64,000 nt of DNA, taken from assembly GCF_028372415.1 (NCBI RefSeq), contig NC_092879.1, positions 92,659,741 through 92,723,740 of the forward strand. Reading direction: 5' to 3'. A model generated the notes under the pieces. The model was not told the origin of the DNA and did not search any database. It saw only the letters and a list, made by a program, of their open reading frames with translations. Below, one piece after another: positions 11,328-23,260 of this stretch; the stretch's first letter is position 1, and every line of letters begins with the position of its first letter. Source of the stretch: Notamacropus eugenii (Eukaryota > Chordata > Mammalia > Diprotodontia > Macropodidae). A program made the translations under genes and the position numbers.

Positions 11328-14300
11328 ACTCAACTCTTTCCTCTTTTATCTTCACTTTCTATTAGAGACACAAAGGAGAAAAAGTGCTGGCATAGTATTA
11401 TACAGGAAATGAGATTCTGTTTGTACCTGTCACTTCCACTGGGAATTTGGGCCTTACTCACATACCTGTTCTTTTCATTGCCTGCTCAGTGACCTTCATC
11501 ACATTTCTGCATTCATTTGTAATCTGAATTTTGTATTTCTCTGTAATCTTGGGCTAATCCACATGGTTTCTTCTTTATTCCTTATCTGACTCCCTTTGTT
11601 TTTTCTCTAATTGCCTCAGTTTCCCCATAGTATTCTTTGTCTTCTTAGGGCTTCATTCTTAAGATTGTACCTTTTCACATACAGCTTTAGCTCTGAATGT
11701 TCGTCTCACTGACCTATGCAGTGACTTGCAATAAGCCTTTTAGAAAATATTCACATACCATAATTTGGATTTCTGGCACTCTACGTGCCATAGGACTAGA
11801 CAGTCTTTGAGATGGTGATGTAAAGGACCAAGGTTTGCTACTCATGAAAGTGTGTGCATGTGAGTATGTGAGTGTGTGTGTGAAAGTGTGTGTTTGAGTA
11901 TGTGCGTGTGAGTGTGTGTGAGTGTGTGCGTGTGTGTGTGTGCTTGGGTCCCACAGAAAGAAAGGAAACCTCCTTCAGCCAGTTCCAAACGCTTGTGGTA
12001 GGTAAGTGCAGAAGCAGTGCAGAGGGCGCTGGGACAAAGACCAGTCATCAAACCAACATGCCAATTACAGAACGGAATCTTAAACCCTTTATCACTGAAT
12101 GTGCCAGAGCTAAAGAAATTAACATACTTTTCTCATTGTCCTTTCCCAGGTCTCTTTGCAGTGATCTCACTTGTGGCTGTCTTTTAAAAAACAACTCCTC
12201 CCACACAACCCTACCTCCCCACCCCCCCCAAAAAAAATCCCCACCAACAACCTTTGTTGGAAACTCATTGGCTCTTACTTTTCTAGACATGTCATTAAAC
12301 AACATCTGGCACTACTTTTCCAAAGCAATTGTAATCTGATTGTGCCGGAGAGGGACCTGTGCCATCTATGTATCCCCTGTCCTGCCTGATGCTGTGCCAG
12401 CCATATAGATGTGGCATTAATGTGGCAATCATTGAAATTCTAGCTATTATATTTTTATTAGGTAGGCCCTGCCAGAGCTTGTACACCCTTGGAGACCCCA
12501 GGATCACCTCCATGCTGTAAAGAGGCATCGGAGACTTCCAGCCAAGGCATGAAAACTGTCTTCAGTAAGAAAACTGAAGTTCTGAGATGAAGAGATTGAC
12601 CAACAGTCACACAGCTAGGTGTCACAGGTGGCATTCAGACCCAGGTCCTCCGACTCCCAATTCAGTGTCCTATGGGCAGTGCCATACTGCCTTCTCATAA
12701 ACTCAGAAAGCAGTCAAGGAGTCAGAATTTCAGGGTTGAATTTTTCCATTATAATCCAAATCATAGAAATGCAGTTAAAATACATATTTAGAAACTTCTT
12801 GATTGTTAAGTAATCACTTCAAATGGGAGTCCATGCTATTTTCTCATCTAGAAAATAACTCTTAGAAGGAAGTGAAACTTGGCAACTCTCAGGTACAATT
12901 ACCTCCTTGCCATTTCTTTATACACGTCTACTGCCCAAACCTTAATTTCTGCTCACAGAGGGTGTCTGGGTGAGGCCGCTGACATACTGCAGCACCAGGC
13001 TTGGAGTCAGGAAAACAGCTGCTCAGATTCTGCCTCCAAAACTATCAAGCTGTGTGACTGGGGATAAATCATTTACTCTCTGGTCCTCTGACAACTCCCT
13101 AGAACTTCCCTATTTAGGCAGAGGGAGGTTGGGGAAAGGGATAATGTCAAAAACAATAAGAAACCCCACCACTAATCCTCATATCCAATATCCATGTACT
13201 GTGGAGAAGTGTCATTCCTAAGAATTGTAACTACTTTATACATTTCCTGTTGCCAAGATCTTACCATCATCATCTAAAATTTAAATTTATCATAAGAATG
13301 GACCCTAATTTTAAGATGCTGTTATCACCAGCACTTTTAATGGTGAGATGACATTTCCATACAATCCACATATAAATTTCCACGTAATAATCCCACGATA
13401 TGTAGGTTCAGCGGAGCAGATTAGTGTGGGTAATGGTTTCTTTCATTTGCCTCCTTCAGTGCAGTGTTCTTCATAGCCTGACACAGTTGCTGCAGAACTG
13501 GCTGTTGTGGCATGCTACGGAGGTTAAGATGAAGCCCATCCTGAGCACTTCTCTGTAAGTCTTTCCCCAGCCCACCAGAAGGGATACTGGAGATGGAGGG
13601 AGGGAGGCCTGCCTATCCCAAGCCATGACAGGGGCCTGAGGCTTCCAGCTACTTAGAGACTGGCTACAAATAAAATGTTTCCTCGACAACTTCCTGTCTT
13701 GGCTTGGGGAGGGTGGTGAGTTATAAATCCACGAGGCCTGGCCTACTGTCTTAAGCTTTTTTGTCATTATTTCATTCTGCTTTGCTCCTCTTGTCTACTT
13801 CTGAGTGGGAACATGAAGAGTTAATAGGTGCAAGTGCCTTTTGTAAAGGAATGATACTTAAATACTTAAGTTCCCTTTAAAAATGTCATTCAAAGGCAAA
13901 ATGCCATCCACATCCGGAAAAGAAACGATGGAATGAGAGTGTAGAATGGAGCAGACTGTTTTCTCTTGTGTTGTGTTTCGGTTTGGTTTTGCTCATGGTG
14001 TCTCCCATTCGTTTTAATTCTATGCAACATGACTAATGTGAAAATGTGGTTCATAAGAATGTATGTATAGAACTCATATAAGATTGCATGCTGTCTCGGG
14101 GAGGGAGGAGAAAATTTAATACTTAGGGAAGTGATTGTTGAAAATTGAAAATAAATTAATTAAATTAAAAAAAATTTTAATGTCATTCAAAGTTCATCTT
14201 TGCATCTGTGATCTTCCTTTGGCTTTGCTTTGGGTCTGAGGAATTCCAAAAATGGAGGAATTGTCTTTTGTATTTTCTGACATCCTCTGAGCATCCTTCC

Positions 14301-17300
14301 CATTCCCTGTAGAGGGACTGTCCTGGGCAAGTCATCACTTAAGTACCCCTTGCCACTTACGGACTGAAGGCCGTGTGAACTTGGAATTGGGCTTTTTTGA
14401 GGTCTCTTTTCTGTCAAGTAGATGGCACTAGGCCAGACCCTCCAGGAGAGGCTTGGTGGAGCCCTGTGCCCCACACTGTTGGCTGGTTTTGTAGGCACTG
14501 CTTAGCACCTGCATGGAAGTCTTTGATGCGGTGGTGTTTTGCAGAGGCTCACCTTCCTATAACTCTACTTCCCTTCTCCATGCTGTTTCCAATTTCCAGT
14601 TTCATCTTAGCCAATTGAGTGGAAATGGAAGAATACCCAGGATTTGTCTTAAAAACTGAAATAGGTTGGTCTGAGAAGAATGTAGAACATTCTTGTTTCT
14701 GGTCCTTGGCAGGAAGAGTGAATCCAAAGACTAGACTAAATCCCAGGTCAGTTAGAGTGAAGGTTGTAACAGCTTTGTAACCCAAGAAGTCAAGCTGAGA
14801 AGGTCACAGTGACATTCCTTTGGGTGTTGTCATCACTGACATTTATGTACTTGGCAATGGTGGACGGCTGGATCTCTCTGTGATTTTCTTGCTGTTGGGA
14901 AGTTTGCCAATGCAAATCAACAACTAGTCCCCAACTTTGAGACTTTGAGGATCACTCAGGGCACTGTAATGACAAGTTAGGTGACTTGTCCCGAGTCATA
15001 CAGGTGGTGTGTATCAAAGGTGGGAGAGACTCAAGCCCAAGCCTGTCAGAATTAGAGGCTTATTTTCTTTTTGTCACACCATGTGGCCTGTCATAGAGAA
15101 AAGAAATTCTCAATTAATTTTAATCTATATCATCTTAAACTTCTCTTTTGGATTAAACAATTCATATTTGTCCTGGTTTATTTTAATCACTTTCTATATC
15201 CTCAGATTCCATTCTGTGTTTTAAGTGCCCTCATACCACCTACTTGTGTTTTCTTCTCATGTTTCCTGGTTTGGGGTCCAGAGCTACTTTCTTGGGTATT
15301 TTGTATTCACTCTATCACTTCCATGGTCTATGTGGTTGACGAATGTTGTTAATTAATGCTGAGCACATTAGCATGTACCAACTTGTGTGCTCAGGGCTAC
15401 ACAGATCAGAGGGGGATTCAGCACAGTTGTTAGCCCAGGATGATGGGAGCTCCAGCCTATCTGGGGCCTGGTCTTTTCTTTCTTTGCCATCCAGCCTGGG
15501 ATCTGAGTGTGGCCTAGGAACACTAGGTAAGATATTTCACGAAGTGTGCTCCTTATGTTTGCCCTACAGAGGAGTACCAAGCCCTGGAGTACCAACAGGA
15601 AAGGTTTGCAAGCATACATACTGACTTTAGTCCCATTCTATACAGAACAGCTTGGGAGTTAGATTTTGGGGAATGCTTGTGTGTGAATTGCTTGCTTTCT
15701 GATTGTAGGGACACTCCTGTGATTGCCCTGAACTCTCTGAGTGAGCTGATCAGTTACGTGGGATGGCTGTCCACGATTGCTCTGCGCTTGGAGAGCAACA
15801 GTAATTTCTTGCTCCACTTTATTTTGAATTTCTTTGAGGTGGTAAGCATCCCATTCTGTGTGATCATTTCTCGTTATGGTCTATTATTTAAATGTTTCTC
15901 CACAACTGGTTGTCCCAGGTGGTGGTAGCTCATATCAACATCATTTTAAACCAGTTGAAGTTTTTGATGGTATATACTTCTGCAGAATTACTTAATATCA
16001 TGGAAATAAAAAGGGAAATGAATATCTTTCCTTGCTATAGGATTGGCCCTAGGTAAATCTGAGATGTACTTGATGATAATCCTTGTTTCCTTATCCAGAT
16101 TCTAACTTCTCCAAGTTTTAATTGTTCTTGCTTTAGAGCCCTCCCACCCAATGGGATCTCTCCCCACCTTGTTATCATAACAGTGTTTGTCTTCCTGCAG
16201 GCAGCACTGACATGTTTCCAACCTTTTCTGGACTCCTTTTCTTCAGCAGAAGTTATTTTTGTTTTGTGTCTCATCTGCTTTCTAATATATCAGGTTAGCT
16301 AGCTGTTAACATGTACTAGATAGAGTTGGTTATTATGTGTTAATGGCAAAGCATTGCCTTTGCTTGCCTCTCCTTGCTAGTCTCTCAGGTAATTTGTTAT
16401 GTAGCCTTTTGGTAACAATTCCTTAGCCTGACTCTTGACCAATCAGGTAGAAATTTAGGTCACTAGGTGAGAAAGCAGGTTTATAATTTCCTATTTTTAC
16501 CTATGAAGACAGTTGACTTCTGAGGTGATGGAATAATTGCTTGTAATATTGTAATAAACGAGTAAACACTTTATTCTGTGCAGATGCTATTTTTGTTATA
16601 CTTGATTGAGAACCAGAGAGGAATATCTGATGGTATCTTTGATCCCTAAAGGTGTCCGACATGTATCTCAATTATGACCTTCCGTTAGTGGTGATATTTC
16701 CACGTGGGGTCTTTTATCCAGCACTACTCACCTCAGACGCCATCACCCTTAACCATCTCTGTTATATTATGTACAGGTATGTGGCCTTTTCTAAATTCTA
16801 AGGGCAGTTCCAGCTTAATTTGATAATCCATTCACAATTTTTGTTTGTTTTCTGCTGGGGTCTTTGTAACCAGGAAAAAGAAGGGCATTCTCTGGGGCCT
16901 GGTTGTCCAGTGTGGGATGTTGCTGCTGCTGGTGTGTTATGGTGTCAGTGCTGGCTCTGAGATGGATAAATGCACTTGGAACAGCTGGACAAGTTGGGTC
17001 CTTTCTTGCTGAGCAGTACTCACCTACTCGTCATTCTTTTTGTAATCTTATTTTTCTGGATATTTTTTGTTTTTAACATCCTTTTTCTTTCTGAATAGAA
17101 GCTTCTCCCTGCCCTACCTAGTGAGCTGTCCCGTGTAACAAATAATAAAAATCAAAAGGGGAAGATGCAGTTTAGAAAATCCCTCACATTCCAACCCACG
17201 GTTCCCCACTTCTGCCGAGGAGAGGTGGGGGTATATTTCCTCAAGTCTTTGAAGATAAGCTTGGTCATTATAATGACAGCACTTGAGTTTTTGGTTGCTT

Positions 17301-20300
17301 ACGTGCTTGCTTGGTTTCTATTTGAATTATTTCATAGTGTGTATTGTTTTCCTGGTTCTGACTTATTTTACTCTGTATCAGAACTTAAAAGTATTCTTTG
17401 GTTTTTTTCTTTTCTTGACAGCACACTAACATTCCATCATCACATGTAATACTCATGTATCACATTTGGGTTAGCCATTCGTCAGTCAATAGAACTACTT
17501 TGTTTCCAGTTCTTTGCTACCACAAAAAATGCTGTTTTGAATATTCTGGGATACATGTGGAAGGGAGAAGTCAGCATTATTTATAGTGGCTTCCTGTGCT
17601 TTCATTGAAACTTAAATTTTTCTTTTAAAAAATCAAACACTGGATAGCTTGATTTTTGAAACTAAACTCTTGTGGCTGGGCCCTTTCAGCTCTATGGGAG
17701 TCATGTGGCAGTATTTTAACTCTCCATATTGCCTTGTCTACCAAAGGCCACACTTTTTCTCTCATAACAGCCATCAGATTGCCTTTGACCTTATGTTAAT
17801 GTTTCTTCCTCCAGGAGAGTATAGCAGTCTCATAGCTGGCAGGTAAAAACGTTCATGCCAGTGCCAGCATTCATTCATGTTACCACTCAGCATTTTGTTT
17901 TTCCAATTTTGTTGCATTTTGTTGTTCTCGTTAGGTATCGTGTCAACTTGACTGCTGCCAAGGAAAATGAATTGATACGCCAGGTACTGAGGGTAGACTG
18001 GTACCATCAAATCTCATCAGTAACTGAGCATGACCTTATTAGGTGTCCTCACTGGGCAGGGTGATAAAGAGGTGGGGTGGGAAGGGAGGCAAAAGCTTAT
18101 TATCACAATCTGGTTGAGGAGATTTTTTCCCTTTCTCCTTAGGAAAGGCTGAAGTTCAATAAAACCTACCAAGAGTTTAATGAATATGTGACTGCCTTGG
18201 TGGACTGCCTGTGGACATCCACATCCTTTGAGAAAGACCACTATCTCTACATAGACCCTGAGATCCTGGAAAAGACTAAAATACAGAAATATAAGAAGAG
18301 TTTAAATCTAGTTAACCATCCAGCCTTACTGGCCTATTCCATCAACTTTCTGCTTCAGGTAAGAGCATGTAGGGAGTCCTGGATTACTTGCTTTGTGATG
18401 TCTTGAAAGCATTTTCATGCTCCTCACTACCTCATAATTAATTGCTTCATCAATGGTACCCTTTATTTAAAAAGGGTACTTTTCGAAGGTTGGGAACCAT
18501 GGCTTGACAGCCATGTCAACTGTGGGCCCAAATGGGCCCTCAGGGGTCTTGATACTCTGAGGAATTGGTTTCTTTCAAGCATTGTGTATTGAGCAGTGAC
18601 GCGCCTGCAAGGCCATTGTGTTGTTGTGTTCATTTATCTCTCACCTTTCCTCGATCATCCCTGATGATTTTATTCTCTTTTGAAGTCCTCTGGTCTAGCT
18701 AGCTTCTCTGATAAAGAATATACTGTTGCTTCTGGTGATGGTGTTAGGTCATGCTGTCCTTTGAGGCAAATCACTGGATCCTAGGTCTGGAGCTGCAAAG
18801 GCCCCAAGGAGTCCCAACCTTTCCTCCCCTTCTCCCCCACCCCCACCCCCACCCCAAGCAAACTGAGGTATAGAGGGGTGAAGTGAGTACTTGTCTTGTA
18901 TCTCCCACGGTATTGTCACAACAATACAATGGATGTTTGGTCTAATGAAATCGATATAATCCTGAAAAATTGTATATCAAAATTCAGGAATGCTTTATTT
19001 CTTATTGACCTTCAACTGACAACCAGAACTTGAAAGGTTCTTTCCCCTCCTCCGTTTCTCTTCTGCTTTCCCTTCCCCAGCTTTGCTTGACAGTAATCAC
19101 TGCTTAATTTCTCTGCATTAGTTGGTTTCAGGCTTCCTTGAGCAAGCTCTTGATGCACAAGGATTGCAGTAACAAAAGTTTAGTGGTATTCCTTCAGGAT
19201 ATTTTTGTCTTTGAGTTGTTTTCAGTCCTGTCCAACTCTCTGTGACCCCATTTGGGATTTTCTTGGCAGACATACTGGAGTGGTTTACCTCTTCCTTCCT
19301 CAGCTCATTTTACAGGTGAGGAAACTGAGGCAAACAAGGTGAAGTGACTTGCCCAAGGGCACGTAGCTGAGAAGTGTCTGGGAGTGGATTTGAACTCAAG
19401 AAGAGGGGTCTTCCTGACTCCACAGTGCTACCTAGTTGCCCTTCGGACATTTTGGCTTGGTCTAGTTTCACTGATTCTTTATGGTATTCTCCACAATTCT
19501 TAGTCATTGAAATATGTGATGAATTAAATGTAAAAAAGGTAGGGGCTTTCAACAGCCAGCTCAGCAGAGTGCAAAGAGCCCCAGTCCAGGGATCACAGGG
19601 CCTGGGTTCTAGTAATGACCCTGCAGCTGGTGGCTTTGTGATGGTTGACCTTGGGCAAGTCAGGTAACCAACCTGAGACTATGAAATGAGGGATTCTTAA
19701 GAGTTGAAAGGGGCTGAGAAATCATTTAGCTCAGCACACTAACTTAACAAAGGAGACAACTGCCCCAGGTCGTAGAGAGCCTCTTTCCAGGCTATGATGG
19801 AAAGATCTCTGATCCTGGATGTCAGAGGACCTGCTCTGAGTCCTGGCTCTGCTTTTGACAGAGTCCAAGTTTTCCTCAACAAATCCTTGTATTAAGGGGA
19901 TTTGTTCTGTGAAGTTTGGTTTCAGTCAAAGGGCCACACCTGAGGACCTAGAGGGCCACATGTGGCCTCGAGGCCAAAGGTTCCCAACCCCTGATATATG
20001 TACCGGCCATGATTATGCTCCTGGGTTTTAGGGTGCTGTCATTGGGAATATATTTGGGGAGAAGGGAAAGCATTGTTTGAATATTTAGGAACTGTCTGTC
20101 ATAATAAAATATATCAGTAGAAAAAGTACCGTTTTGAATGTAGGCAAACAGACTTTTGGTTGTAGGATCAAAAGTTCACCTTTTTTTGAAAATCAGACGT
20201 TGAATGTTAATATGCTTAAGGAAATAGTGTTGGGTGGTTGAAATAGTTCATCAGGGCCTGGTTCTTTTTCCAGCACTAGGGGGCACTGTTCTCTAACAAA

Positions 20301-23215
20301 TGGGAAACCTCCTCTTTGCAGTTGTGAACAGGTGGTTCCAAATTAGGCCTTAATGCTCATCAGTCTTCTAAGAGGGTTGCTTTTGAACTTCAGTCACCAA
20401 GAACTTAGCATCTATATGCCTTCATTCTAGGGGCTCTGTATAAGGTGTGTGGCTTTATTAATAGGGACTCCTGTTGATTGAATTTTGATCCTTTTTAATC
20501 AGCCTTGAATAATCCCTGGAGATGTAGCAAGTTAACTGGCTTCTCTGTACAAGACTTAGTGGAGCAGCAACTTAAAAGCTTGGCTAATGAATTTTCAAGG
20601 CTTCAAAAACTAGTCACCTCCCCAGCAGTCAGTGGCAGTTGTTCAACTCTGGGAAGGGTCTGTGATTCTGAATATTTTACCACTGCAGGCCCACCAATTC
20701 AGTGATCTGCAAGCATTTTGTAGTCTCCTACTATGTGCCAGGCATTGTGCTAGGTGCTAGGGCCAGTGACAAAAATGCTAGCAGTCTCTACCCTTAAGGT
20801 GCTTAAAGTTGATCAAGAAAGACTCTGTGTCTGAATGTACGTGAGAGAGAAAATAAAATATGTAACAAACACAAAGTAATTCTGGTGGAAATTGAAAGCA
20901 TTAGCAATGGGAGTAGGGTAGAGAAAGGATCAGGAAGGGCTTCATTAAGTAGGTGGCACTGAAGCTGAGCCCTAAAGGAAACCAGGAATTTGAAGAGCTG
21001 GCTGTGAGGATGGAGGGAACAGTCTTTGCAAAGGCCCCAAGGTAGGAGATGGAAGAGCCAAGCAGCCCACTTTGGCTAGACTGCTAATTGCAAAAAGGTG
21101 AGTGTTGGCTCATGAGACTGGAAAGGTGGGCATTTGTGGCAGCAGCTGGGAATGACTGAAATTTGAGTTTCTCAGACTGACACATTTAGATCTTTGCTTT
21201 AGGAAAACAACTTTGATAACTGTGTAGAAAATGGATGGAAGAGGTGGCCTACCAGGGCAGCCAGTTAGGGGGCTCTTGTAGTAGCCTCAGGGGAGAGATG
21301 GGAAGGGCCTGAATTAGAGTGGAGAGGAGACACATGGGAGAGATTCTGTACTGCTTAAGTGGACAGGACTTGGCAGTTGATTGGCTCTGTGATGACTGTG
21401 AAGTTGTAAACCTGAGTGACTGGAAGGATCTTGGTATCCTTTATAGAGACAGAGAAGTTCAGAGGTGGAGCTGATTTTTGTAACAAATCTAAGGCGCTCT
21501 CTTTGGAGCATGGTGCATTGGAAATGCTTCTGTGACATCCAGTTGAAATGTTGAAGAGGCATTTGGAGAAATGGAATGAGAAATCATGACACAAACTAGA
21601 GCTCAATTTGGAAGACATCTGTGTAAAGATAATAAGCTAATGTGTGCTGATGAGTTCACCAGGACAGAACCCTGGAGCCCACCCACATTTAAGGAGTGGA
21701 ATATAAATAATGATACAGCAAAGGAGACTAAAAAGAACAGTCCTCGAGATAGAAGGAGAATCTGGAGAGAGCTAAGTCCCCAAAACTCTGAGAGAGAGAA
21801 TGTGCCCAATCAAGAAGTATGAGAGTTGAGAAGAAGCCGTTAGATTTGGCGATGACTTTGGAGAGAGCAGTTTCAAGTTGTGAGGAAAATGGAAGCCAAA
21901 TTGCAAAGGGTCGAGGAGTAAGGAAAGGAAGTGGGGGCAAAGTGTACATAACTTTTTCCCAAGACGTTGTCTCTGGAAGAGGAGAGGTAGGAATATAGGA
22001 AGATACTGAGGGGATACAAAGACCAAGTGAAGGTTTTTTAGATTAGACACACGCAGGCATTTTTGTATGGATCAGGGAATGAACCAGTAGATAGGAAACA
22101 TAGAAAATTAAAAAGAGGGGTGATTGTGATAGCGCACATGGAAAGGTAACATTTGGCAACAAGTGCTGCCTTTCCATCAGATTAGAGGAGGAGAAAATGG
22201 AATGATGTTAAGGGGGGGGGGGTGAAGATGTAGAAAAATGGCCATTTCTATGAATGATCCCTTCTCAGTAGAGTATGGGTGAAGGAGAACAGGAAGGGAT
22301 GGTGTGGAATGTTTGAGGAAGGAAGGAGTTTGAAAAGGCTACTCTAGGGAGTTCAGTAGCAAATCAATCAGGAAGGAATAAAAGGACGCCCTTGCTGCTG
22401 TGAGGGTTCAATGACATGTTAGAAATTTGTGCTGGACCCAGTCAGGATGGTTGAGTGACTTCTGTATCCCAACATCTCAAACCTTTGTCACCAAATATTC
22501 GTCTGATACATACTTGGCTCCACGCTGGCTCGTACTGACCTCTGCTTTCACAGAATCACAGCAAGGCTGGTAGCATCCATCCTTTTCAAGAGGGGATGTG
22601 AAACTAGGAAAGCTGGAGTTAATGGCCAAGAAAGAGTGGAAGGTGGAACCTTTGCCAGCAGCTTGGGAAGCTTCAGTTTTCTTTTTTTAAAATGCTAGAT
22701 TAATCTCTTTTATATTTATCTTGTAATTTTGATGTCACATTGAATTCTGCTTTGTAATAAAGGAAACTTTGTAAGCATAAGCACCTGATACTGTACCAGA
22801 ATCTGAAAATAGATTATACTTTCAGACCTCATAATCCCCCACCTCTCTCCATTTTTCATTATCTATTATTTGAGATCTTTGGTGGTTTTTAAACGTTCAA
22901 AATTTGGAGAAGCCTCAATTAATTTTCCTGTGATTGAACTAACAGACTGTTTTTTCCTCTTTAAGGGATGGCCAGCAGAAAGGGAGCTTTCTTTGTCTTT
23001 CATTAAGGTAAATATTTCAGGAAATTTCATATTATAAACAATTGCATTACTTTTTTCAGAAGTAGCTTAAAAATGTTTTATTTTTTTTAATGTTTCTATC
23101 ACTTCCCAGTTATTCTCCCAGTATGTCTCCCCCCTCCATTCTCACACTCTGCTTCTTTACTCAAGAGAAGATTGTCTAGTAATAATAAATTGAGTTATAA
23201 GTACAGTTAAGCAAA

Positions 23216-23260
<45 letters not shown>

